From positions 1 through 31,763 of the IMG/VR virus record IMGVR_UViG_3300034012_000302: 31,763 nucleotides of DNA; one strand, 5' to 3'. The DNA is from a virus. Position 1 is the first letter of the stretch; every line of letters starts with the position of its first letter. The position numbers and the translations under genes are program-made. The notes below the pieces were generated by a model, which saw only the letters and a list, made by a program, of their open reading frames with translations, was not told the origin of the DNA and did not search any database. This document shows, piece after piece, positions 25,501 through 31,595 of the stretch.

Positions 25501-28483
25501 GCCCAAGCGCCTGGTCGAACTGGGCTCTGAGAAAGGTACACTCACTAGCGAGGACCTGCTTGATCTGCGTCGTGCCGTCAATGAACGGAGCGAGCAGGAG
25601 TGGCAAGAGCTGAACATCAACCCTCGCGACCTCAATGAGGACGAGCTGGTTAGCCTGTTCCTCCACCACCGCGGGATCAACCTCAACCGGATGAACCTGA
25701 ACGCCGCCGAAGAGGTTGGTGTCTTCCGTCTGCTCGAAGAGTTCGGGTTCGGAAAGCGCCTCCGCGACCAGGGCATTACCGCCCTGGACAAGGTGGGCTT
25801 CCCACAACTGGAGAGCATGATCGGCGAGCACGCTGCCATGACTGGCCAGAACCTCTACGACACGGCGGTCGAACTTATTCGAGGTGCGGACAGCCTGGCC
25901 GAGTTGAAGGTTACGCTGGGTGTCGCCCGTATTCGCCTGGTGCAGGCTAACGCTGAGCTGACTCCCAAGCTGCATGACCTGTTCAAGATGGCGGATGAGG
26001 TTGGAGCGGAGAACCTCCCCGATGAGGTCGTCCTGGACGTCCTGCTCGAAGTGGATGAAGTGGCTAACCTGGCTCAGGCTGTCTCTGGAGCGGCCTCGGA
26101 AGGTGGCCGCTACCTGCAGGCCCTGAATCTGCCGGTCGACTCCAAGGGCGTGTCTCTGAGCCTGGACAAGGGTCTGGAGAAGGTCCGTGAGAAGATCCGC
26201 AGCGGCACTGTGGACGTTGCTACCAAGAAGGCCATGCTCGAAGGCGTGGGGGGCAAGGAGCAGGCGGTCAAGTTCATCGTCAAGCTGAGCGAGACCCTGG
26301 ATGCCAACACGGGCCCCCTGGCAGGCAAGTCCTACATGAAGATGGCCAACCTGGTGAAGATTGCCAATGACGCCAAGAAGGTGGGCTTCTGGGACATCCA
26401 CAACACCTACTTCATCAACAACCTGGTGTCGTCCAGTCAGACGATCATCGGTGTCCAGATGATCTCGAACATCCTGACGACCGCCCTGGCTCCTCTGGAG
26501 CGAGCGGCGGGTGGTCGGTTCGGGGACGCCCTCAAGCTCTACAAGCACTACATCACCAGCTTCGCGGAGTCGGTGAACATCGCCAAGTCGGCCCTCAAGG
26601 AGAACCGCCCGATTGGTCTTGGTCGCCGCTACGACGGCCTGCAGACCCCGACGATCAGCCGCAAAACGATCCCGGCATTGCAAAAGCTGGCGAACAAGGT
26701 GGGTGAAAAGCCCGTCGACTTTGCCACTTCTGCTCTGGGGTTCCCGTTGCGGGGCATCCAGGCTGGCGACGAGTTCTTCAAGCAGTTGAACTATCGTGCC
26801 CAGCTCAAGACGGCCGTGGAAGCCAGCCTTGCTCGTCAGGGAATCAGCGGCACCGCGGCCTCGGCTGAGATGCAGAAGGCCATGGACATTGCCATCGTCA
26901 ACGGCGAATTCGCGACGAACGAGCGCCTGATTCAGGAGGGCTGGCAGGAAGCTGCAAAGACTACCGACCCCAAGGACGTCAAGGCCATGATGAGGAAGGC
27001 CCTGGCGTATCGCAAGACCAAGTGGGATGAGCTGGAGGGCGTTGTCCCCACCTTCACCAACCACGCTGACCGTGCCACCTTCCTGGCTAAGGAGGTCACT
27101 CTGCAGGCTGATAGTCGGGGTGGAATGTTTGGCGACGCCGCTGAAGTGATCAAGTCGGGGGTCAAGCGTTTCCCGCCTGCCCGTCTGTTCCTGCCGTTCG
27201 TGAGCACGCCGATCAATGCGCTGTTCTATGCGGGCGACCGACTGGTGGCCCCTGCTCAGGCAATCTCCTACCTGATTGGGGAGGTCACCAACTCCCATGG
27301 GGCGATGGTCAAGGTGGGAGAGAAGCTCGGCTTCCCGGCCAAGACCATGGACTGGTTGAAGAACAATCACTCCCGTATGTACAAGGACCTGTCCAGCGGG
27401 GACCCCGCAATCGTGGCCGACGCCAAGGGCCGTGCTGCCACTGGAGCCGCCATGATCGGTCTGGGCTACACCCTGGCGATGGGCGGTATCGTCACTGGCC
27501 ACGGTCCCAAGAACCGCGAGGAGCGCATCACGTGGATCGCCGCGGGCAACCAGCCATACTCGGTGAGGGTTGGGGACACTTGGTTCTCGTACTCGCGCCT
27601 GGACCCCCTGAGCACGATGCTCGGGTCGGTGGCCGACCTGTTCATGGCTGCCCAGTACACCCGCGACGACGAGGAAGCTCTGGATCAACTGACGTACGCG
27701 ATGAACGCTCTGTGGTTCTCCACGACTAACAACCTGACCAACAAGAGCTACCTGCAGGGCTTCAAGTCCTTCCTGGAAATGATCACTGGGCAGGACCCGT
27801 CGCGGTTCCAGAAGTGGACCAAGCAACAGGTGGCTGGCGGCTGGATGCCGTTTGGATCGGCTGTTGGCACCCTTGCCAATACGATCGACCCCACCCGTCG
27901 CAGTGTGGACGCGGACTTCATGGATGGCATCCTTGACTCTGTGGTCAACCGCATCCCAGGCCTGTCGACCAATGAGCCCGTCCGCGATGCGTTCGGTAAG
28001 CCCATCCTCCGTGCTGACCAGCTCGGTCCTGACGTGCTGTCCCCGATTGCCACGACGGCAGTCAAGAACGACATCATCTCTAAGGAGTTCGAGGCTTTGG
28101 GCCGCTCGTTCAATGCTCCGAGCAAGATGCAGCAGGGCTTGGACCTGACGAAGATCGACATCGGACCCAACCGCACGGCTTACGGCCGCTTCCAGGAGCT
28201 GGCCGGGGAAGTCAGGATTGGCGGCCGCAACCTCGAGGAGGCCATGCAGGAGTTGCTGACCTCTGCTCGCTACCAGCAGGCCTCAGCCTACTCGACCGAC
28301 ATGGTTGAGTCCCCGCGGGTCTACATGGTGCGGGCTCTGTTTTCCAAGTACCGTCAACGGGCCTTCCGTCAACTCAAGAAGGAGAGCCCGGTTCTCAATG
28401 CGGCCCTGATGCAGTTGGACAGCCAAGCACGGGCGTCCAAGTACGGTGTCGCACCCTCTATTGTTGATTTGACCGCACGCTAA
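22517..28483 (+). CDS. gp16: Giant internal virion protein D, gp16-like, with zincin-type HExxH motif
   Basis: A 1,988-residue ejection protein, about 670 longer than T7 gp16. The T7 N-terminal transglycosylase is not recognisable. Instead residues 300-430 carry LMHEVWHSLEG with H335-E336-x-x-H339 and a downstream EWFA (E407), the zinc-site arrangement of zincin metallopeptidases seen in phage polyvalent and virion proteins. Around 890-1010 is a Pro/Glu-rich linker including two copies of an 87-nt repeat. The C-terminal 700 residues carry the conserved virion-core region: IHNTYFINNLVSSSQTIIG, RLFLPFVSTPINALFYAGDR, a hydrophobic GAAMIGLGYTLAMGGIVTG near 1640, and WIAAGNQPYSVRVG. A peptidase acting in the host envelope during DNA entry is the inference. 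Other starts are possible; ATG 22517 lies 1 nt after the gp15 stop. Confidence 0.9.
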   Translation: MQDNTTGRTMWITGTYPYQEAPSAPETGGGFSTKDYTDLTLDNLFAPVRGLEGAIKSVYGLADTVVGDALPNYDKRLLGESSTISGGLIEGLTQFVVPYVGLTRLGKIGQLGKVGRFLGSGSIAGDVAAGALVDFTVFEGSSGRLSDLVKGTAFENDVSRYLETDEDDSEFEGRLKNLAEGGIIGVPLDLLFHASKVTKTYNKLRRSGVTQAEAAKAATTYYEEAIDGLLTKQMHRKAHDLRVAEGRAPRFEQVYGNTKLSDIVSKTGALTQLEGADREMFETFITKVGPKLFDDISVRFEPTTPGASNFDYRYKTISLLSESFQLGRIRKDLMHEVWHSLEGRLTPAESKKITTQFVEARKAHFENSPGAVRRFEQLKAAMTPAQTEDAIDEIVEAGEYEFISPAEWFATNATDLTESRLAKLKAMQGGGIKNTLLRIREVFSDFVSMMRSRFGGKNLDTIVGDFLGGRKSQAASSISRLKGRGDLAYARSFKVTQEEFDAISQAAEQANGQGLRGADFAASIPYPRTLNGQQRVTGFPLEYPKYGSGDNAVDVKVPNDPPGANVIYAMVVAINNRGAKAEAVENYLRRLGVTVTEDAEKLLTARLDAERKAVKELLVGEAKGPSQPSRESLSLGEVIVDEDGSRTFIRNASEDDGGGSATLSSRRRKEMLSDMAEADKSIVGLGLDKQEEMNQRALSRLQLGETSGWSFVEDFLENEPREVQDKVYAYLDALVAEAGEAGDFPTRKPRPGEVVAKAKRTEAGAGMSKGGRGSSLAGADIQLTEQDVKAVLAKLEYSKPELVLQVKRSREASAKVTLESIAERRKALMEEGMEIQAKVEAGELNDTDMDAFAGRARRQFDELQRAEERLLAAQAEEGAEVSAKAKTPKAEATEAPVSTQEAGGNSETKGPDEPPSTPPEATEAPVSTQEAGGNSETKGPDGPPSTPPAAAAVEEPAPVKEPEPELPPMEDKVEDFLPPEPPKVEAPEAPSEPRKPKRLVELGSEKGTLTSEDLLDLRRAVNERSEQEWQELNINPRDLNEDELVSLFLHHRGINLNRMNLNAAEEVGVFRLLEEFGFGKRLRDQGITALDKVGFPQLESMIGEHAAMTGQNLYDTAVELIRGADSLAELKVTLGVARIRLVQANAELTPKLHDLFKMADEVGAENLPDEVVLDVLLEVDEVANLAQAVSGAASEGGRYLQALNLPVDSKGVSLSLDKGLEKVREKIRSGTVDVATKKAMLEGVGGKEQAVKFIVKLSETLDANTGPLAGKSYMKMANLVKIANDAKKVGFWDIHNTYFINNLVSSSQTIIGVQMISNILTTALAPLERAAGGRFGDALKLYKHYITSFAESVNIAKSALKENRPIGLGRRYDGLQTPTISRKTIPALQKLANKVGEKPVDFATSALGFPLRGIQAGDEFFKQLNYRAQLKTAVEASLARQGISGTAASAEMQKAMDIAIVNGEFATNERLIQEGWQEAAKTTDPKDVKAMMRKALAYRKTKWDELEGVVPTFTNHADRATFLAKEVTLQADSRGGMFGDAAEVIKSGVKRFPPARLFLPFVSTPINALFYAGDRLVAPAQAISYLIGEVTNSHGAMVKVGEKLGFPAKTMDWLKNNHSRMYKDLSSGDPAIVADAKGRAATGAAMIGLGYTLAMGGIVTGHGPKNREERITWIAAGNQPYSVRVGDTWFSYSRLDPLSTMLGSVADLFMAAQYTRDDEEALDQLTYAMNALWFSTTNNLTNKSYLQGFKSFLEMITGQDPSRFQKWTKQQVAGGWMPFGSAVGTLANTIDPTRRSVDADFMDGILDSVVNRIPGLSTNEPVRDAFGKPILRADQLGPDVLSPIATTAVKNDIISKEFEALGRSFNAPSKMQQGLDLTKIDIGPNRTAYGRFQELAGEVRIGGRNLEEAMQELLTSARYQQASAYSTDMVESPRVYMVRALFSKYRQRAFRQLKKESPVLNAALMQLDSQARASKYGVAPSIVDLTAR
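25187..25360 (+). repeat. 87-nt tandem repeat, two copies, in the gp16-like gene
   Basis: Two in-frame 29-codon units (25187-25273 and 25274-25360) that differ at one base, changing DEPP to DGPP. Each encodes E-A-T-E-A-P-V-S-T-Q-E-A-G-G-N followed by S-E-T-K-G-P-D and P-P-S-T-P-P. They lie in a disordered linker. Near identity, including third positions, means the duplication is recent or kept by recombination. Confidence 0.95.
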
Positions 28484-28485
28484 TC

Positions 28486-28713
28486 ATGGACGAAAAGAAC
28501 GACCACACGATCCAAGCACTCGTCGCCATCGGCCGTATCGAAGGGAAGCTGGATGCAATGGCTGCTCAGCAGCACAAGCTCCTGGAGACCGACGAAAAGC
28601 ACGATGGTAGGATTGGCTCGCTCGAGCAGGACCGCTCCAAGCTAATTGGCATTGGGATCGCCGCGGGAGCCTTCTCGAGTTGGATCACGAACCTCATCAT
28701 GGGGAAACACTAA
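28486..28713 (+). CDS. Holin candidate with coiled coil and C-terminal membrane span
   Basis: A 75-residue protein: charged, helical N-terminal part (1-50, likely coiled coil with IGRIEGKLDAM and GRIGSLEQDR) and one C-terminal hydrophobic segment, about 52-72 (KLIGIGIAAGAFSSWITNLIM), then GKH. This resembles XhlA-type membrane lysis proteins. It lies between gp16 and the small terminase, where T7 has tail fibre 17 followed by holin 17.5. No endolysin is seen nearby or elsewhere in the window. The stop overlaps the next start (TAATG). The holin role is inferred from topology and position. Confidence 0.55.
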   Translation: MDEKNDHTIQALVAIGRIEGKLDAMAAQQHKLLETDEKHDGRIGSLEQDRSKLIGIGIAAGAFSSWITNLIMGKH

Positions 28714-28967
28714 TGGGTAAGAAAGAAGTCGCAGACACGCTCAGCAACATCCAGGAAGCTCTCACCAAGGAGCTGCTCCGACGGATCGCGGAAGGCACGG
28801 CTACCAGTGCCGACCTGAACATCGCCCGCCAGTTGCTCAAGGACAACAACATCGACGCCACGATCACCCCTGACAGCAGCCTGGCGACGTTGGGCAAGAT
28901 CCTCCCGTTCGACCGGGAGAACGTCCAGATGCACAGTACGAACTTTGCAGAGAAGCACGCTAAGTAG
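28713..28967 (+). CDS. terS: Terminase small subunit, gp18-like
   Basis: An 84-residue protein just before the large terminase, in the position and size of T7 gp18 (89). The sequence is helical (EALTKELLRRIAEGTATSAD, then NIARQLLKDNNID) and acidic, ending in a conserved PFDRENVQM-type tail. It would recognise concatemeric DNA and load gp19. The ATG at 28713 overlaps the holin stop (TAATG); the frame is open for 11 codons upstream inside the holin gene. Its stop overlaps the large terminase GTG start (TAGTG). Confidence 0.82.
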   Translation: MGKKEVADTLSNIQEALTKELLRRIAEGTATSADLNIARQLLKDNNIDATITPDSSLATLGKILPFDRENVQMHSTNFAEKHAK

Positions 28968-30691
28968 TGGTCCAGAACGAGAAGCTCAAGGACTTCCGCA
29001 ACTTCCTCTACCTTGTGTGGAAGGAGTTGGGATTGCCCGATCCCACGCCCGTCCAGTACGACATTGCATATGCGATGCAGCACGGGACCAAGCGCCAAGT
29101 GATCGAAGCGTACCGCGGTGTGGGCAAGAGCTGGATCGCTTCGGCCTTCGTGGTGTTCAACCTGTACTGGAATCCAGCGTTGAACATCCTGGTCGTGTCC
29201 GCGAGCAAGCAGCGGGCTGACGACTTCACGACGTTCACCCTGCGCCTCCTGACCGAGATCGCGTGGTTGAACCACCTGTACCCTCAGGGTGAGCAGCGGT
29301 GCAGCAAGGTAGCCTTCGACGTGTTCGGGGCACCGCCTGCTCACGCCCCCTCAGTGCGGTCTGTGGGCATCACTGGTCAGATCACGGGTAGCCGTGCTGA
29401 CCTGATCATCCCGGACGACATCGAGGTGGCGAACAACTCCTGGACTCCTGGGATGCGCGAGAAGCTCCTGGAGTCGATCAAGGAGTTCGACGCCGTCCTC
29501 AAGCCGGGAGAGACCTCCCGCATCTGCTTCCTGGGAACCCCACAGAGTGGGGAGTCCATCTACACTGTGCTCGGAGACCGTGGCTACACGATCCGCATCT
29601 GGCCTGCTCGGATGCCCAACGAGAAGCAGCGTCGTGCATACGGCAACAAGCTGGCTCCGTACATCTCTGAGCTGCCGCTGGAGGTAGGTGAGCCTGTCGA
29701 CCCCGACCGCTTCGACGACCTCGACCTGCAGGAGCGTGAGCTGTCCTATGGACGCTCGGGCTTCAATCTGCAGTTCATGCTCGACACGTCGATCAGTGAC
29801 TCCAATCGCTATCCCCTCAAGCTGAGCGAGCTGATCGTGGACGACCTGGACGTCACGACCTGCTTCGAGAAGTACATCTACAGCACGGACAAGTCCCTGG
29901 CTTGGGACATCGAGACGGTAGGCTTCTCGGGGGACAGGTACTACCGCCCCCTGGAGCGCATCGGTAAGCCCGTTGCCCACGACGGCAGGGTGCTCGCCAT
30001 CGACCCCTCTGGCCGGGGCAAGGACGAGCTGGGCTACACCGTGCTCGGCAAGAGCGCCCACAACATGGTTTTACTGGCGAACGGTGGACTCCGTGGAGGC
30101 TACGCCGTTGAAAACCTGACCAAGCTCGCCCAGTTGGCCAAGGACTACCAGGTCAATGAGATCATCTACGAGGCCAACTTCGGGGACGGTATGTGGGCTC
30201 AGATCTTCACCCCGATCCTCAAGGAGATCTACCCCTGCACCCTGACCGAGGTCAAGCACTCGGTCCAGAAGGAGCGTCGGATCATCGAGACGCTCGAGCC
30301 AATCATCAACCGCCACCACCTGATCGTCGACCGCCGTCTGATCGAGAAGGACCTGGCGTTTGTCCGTGACGACCACCCTGAGCTGGGTGTTGAACAGCGC
30401 CTCAAGTACAGCCTAATGTACCAGCTTTCGCACATCACGCTGGATCGCGGGTCGCTCATTCACGACGACCGCCTGGACTCCCTGGCCATCGCAGTCAACT
30501 ACTGGGTGGAGCGAATGGGAGCATCAGTTGATGAGGCTCTTGCACGTCGAAAGGCAGAGTTGTGGGAGAAGGAGCTGGAGCAGTTCCTTGAGCACGCGAT
30601 TGATCCAACGGGGAAGCCTCCTGAGCCTCAGCCGTCGTGGTTGCAGTCAAGTCGGGGGTCTCAGCGACTGCCCGGTCTACGTCCTCGTTAG
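28967..30691 (+). CDS. terL: Terminase large subunit, gp19-like
   Basis: A 574-residue DNA-packaging motor. Walker A is EAYRGVGKSW with K54, Walker B is ADLIIPDDIE with D150 and D151, and the coupling motif ICFLGTPQSGESI follows. The nuclease domain shows LAIDPSGRGKDE with D346, YEANFGDGM, and DDRLDSLAIAVNYW. The N-terminus (NFLYLVWKELGLPDPTPVQ) closely resembles T7 gp19. The start is GTG in a TAGTG overlap with the small subunit. The last 33 codons include a segment duplicated after the stop (HAIDPTGKPP), and the last 197 nt are overlapped antisense by a zinc-ribbon gene. T7-like terminases resolve concatemers into unit genomes with terminal repeats. Confidence 0.95.
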   Translation: MVQNEKLKDFRNFLYLVWKELGLPDPTPVQYDIAYAMQHGTKRQVIEAYRGVGKSWIASAFVVFNLYWNPALNILVVSASKQRADDFTTFTLRLLTEIAWLNHLYPQGEQRCSKVAFDVFGAPPAHAPSVRSVGITGQITGSRADLIIPDDIEVANNSWTPGMREKLLESIKEFDAVLKPGETSRICFLGTPQSGESIYTVLGDRGYTIRIWPARMPNEKQRRAYGNKLAPYISELPLEVGEPVDPDRFDDLDLQERELSYGRSGFNLQFMLDTSISDSNRYPLKLSELIVDDLDVTTCFEKYIYSTDKSLAWDIETVGFSGDRYYRPLERIGKPVAHDGRVLAIDPSGRGKDELGYTVLGKSAHNMVLLANGGLRGGYAVENLTKLAQLAKDYQVNEIIYEANFGDGMWAQIFTPILKEIYPCTLTEVKHSVQKERRIIETLEPIINRHHLIVDRRLIEKDLAFVRDDHPELGVEQRLKYSLMYQLSHITLDRGSLIHDDRLDSLAIAVNYWVERMGASVDEALARRKAELWEKELEQFLEHAIDPTGKPPEPQPSWLQSSRGSQRLPGLRPR

Positions 30692-31178
30692 CACGCGATT
30701 GATCCGACGGGGAAGCCTCCCGGTCTGCGGCCGCTGTAGCCCTCGCCGCAACCATCTTGAGGATGGCTTTGGTGCCCGCGGGGAGGCCCAACATGGGGTC
30801 GTTCAGGACAGTCTCAACCGCCTTGATCGTCTTGGCAGAGAGTGTTTTGGACTTGGCGGCCATCTTTTGGCGTCGACTTTCGCGTAAGTTGCCGATGTGG
30901 CACCGTTGACATAACCTAGTGGTAACACTGGACTTAGGACCGTTGCACTGGGTACAGTTGCCCGCCTTAGCCCTTTGCGACTTTGTAGATCTGACCGACT
31001 TACACATACGGCAGTAACCGCTGCGGTTGTTGAAGTCCTGCAAGGGCAAAACATGTCTGCAATCCGAGCATCGACGGTGCGTCGTTGAGCAGATGTTGCA
31101 CAGGACTTGGTTGGCGGTTGCGAAGCCGCCGCCTGTGCTTCCAGAGCACTTGAGGCAGGTACGGGTGGGCGTGGTCAT
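30495..31178 (-). CDS. Zinc-ribbon protein with extended tail, overlaps terminase antisense
   Basis: A 227-residue protein beginning MTTPTRTCLKCSGSTGGG. Three zinc-binding units are visible in the first 95 residues: CLKC with CNIC, CSDC with CRMC, and CTQC with CQRC. The middle CxDCxxVLPLxxF form is like ribbons that precede HNH or endonuclease VII domains, but no HNH catalytic motif follows. After about residue 105 comes a helical basic part (AAKSKTLSAKTIKAVETVL) and a low-complexity acidic tail with EASPSDQSRA and EASPLDQSRA. The tail lies opposite the terminase 3' end. Its start overlaps the stop of the upstream paralogue (ATGA), and a GTACACTCGC box lies 14 nt before the ATG. DNA or RNA binding is likely; the role is unknown. 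Confidence 0.65.
   Translation of the reverse strand: MTTPTRTCLKCSGSTGGGFATANQVLCNICSTTHRRCSDCRHVLPLQDFNNRSGYCRMCKSVRSTKSQRAKAGNCTQCNGPKSSVTTRLCQRCHIGNLRESRRQKMAAKSKTLSAKTIKAVETVLNDPMLGLPAGTKAILKMVAARATAAADREASPSDQSRANEDVDRAVAETPDLTATTTAEAQEASPLDQSRAQGTAPAPSPTTLPFDVQEPHQLMLPFAPPSS
30591..30720. repeat. 99-nt spaced direct repeat at the terminase 3' end
   Basis: A 31-nt sequence at 30591-30621 recurs at 30690-30720 with one mismatch. The spacing is 99 nt, 33 codons, so the terminase frame is kept: HAIDPTGKPP occurs inside terminase and again directly after its TAG. In the minus-strand gene the copies encode EASPLDQSRA and EASPSDQSRA. The mismatch is silent in the terminase frame but changes Leu to Ser in the zinc-ribbon frame. 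Confidence 0.9.
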
Positions 31179-31465
31179 GATTGTCCGGGGGTGCGAGTGT
31201 ACTTTGTTGGGGAGCCTGGAACGGGGGTCTGAACTCCGCTACGGGCACGCCCTTCAGCTCGAAGTCTTCGCAAGCTCTTCTCTCTCACCTTACTGCACGT
31301 AGTGCAGTAGATGCCGAGGTTTGAGAAGCTCCGTTGTCGCAGAATCCGTCCGCAGTCTGGGCATCGACGGTGCGTCTTGCGGCAAGTGTTGCACAGCACT
31401 TGGTTGGCAGTTACGAAGCCCCCACCCGTACTACCAGAACACTTAGGGCAGACATGAATGGTCAT
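31175..31465 (-). CDS. Zinc-ribbon protein, paralogue of its downstream neighbour
   Basis: A 96-residue protein starting MTIHVCPKCSGSTGGGF. Its first 55 residues are closely similar to the adjacent gene: CPKC, NQVLCNTC, THRRCPDC, then YCTTC, giving two zinc-binding units. The third unit and the long tail are absent; the C-terminus is basic then Pro/Thr-rich. The frame is open upstream to 31519, but this start is chosen because the homology begins here and the GTACACTCGC box is placed identically to that of the paralogue. The two genes form a minus-strand operon with ATGA overlap. They are the only genes I accept on the minus strand. Confidence 0.68.
   Translation of the reverse strand: MTIHVCPKCSGSTGGGFVTANQVLCNTCRKTHRRCPDCGRILRQRSFSNLGIYCTTCSKVREKSLRRLRAEGRARSGVQTPVPGSPTKYTRTPGQS
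31193..31202 (-). promoter_or_regulatory. Accessory-gene box GTACACTCGC, copy C
   Basis: Read on the minus strand, GTACACTCGC lies 14 nt before ATGACC of the 227-residue zinc-ribbon gene. It falls inside the 3' end of the upstream paralogue, so it would allow separate expression of the second gene. The core TACACT could be a -10 element. Confidence 0.55.
31291..31309. repeat. Perfect inverted repeat TACTGCAC / GTGCAGTA
   Basis: Eight-base arms separated by 3 nt, inside the 96-residue zinc-ribbon gene (around its YCTTC codons). It could be a dyad operator or RNA hairpin; coding constraint on the cysteine codons is an alternative explanation. Confidence 0.3.
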
Positions 31466-31595
31466 GCTTACCCCAAAGTGCGAGTGTACCCGCCCTAGAA
31501 TGGGCCCAAACAGGGGCACCCTCTGTAACGCTCCAGGATCGCGTATAAACGATTTCGGGCGGAAAAGGTCCTAGGGTAGCCACCCACCCCTCAAA
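31466..31595. other. Intergenic region upstream of the minus-strand operon
   Basis: About 130 nt between the minus-strand zinc-ribbon operon and a possible plus-strand gene. Apart from box B it contains CGTATAAACG (near 31535), which could be a -10-like element in either direction. No terminator, tRNA or att-like repeat was recognised. Confidence 0.4.
31480..31489 (-). promoter_or_regulatory. Accessory-gene box GTACACTCGC, copy B
   Basis: Read on the minus strand, GTACACTCGC lies 14 nt before ATGACC of the 96-residue zinc-ribbon gene. GGGG in the spacer (ending 5 nt before the ATG) may help ribosome binding. This copy lies in true intergenic DNA, which supports a promoter rather than a coding explanation. 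Confidence 0.6.

Noticed and set aside
25536-25545. GTACACTCAC, a near match to the box that also resembles part of the T7 promoter
   Set aside because: Inside the gp16-like coding region, one base different, no start codon at the right distance.
24611-27826. A 1,071-codon minus-strand open frame opposite the gp16-like gene
   Set aside because: It mirrors codon bias of a G+C-rich plus-strand gene with clear protein features; the antisense product is Leu/Gly/Arg/His-rich with no recognisable domain.
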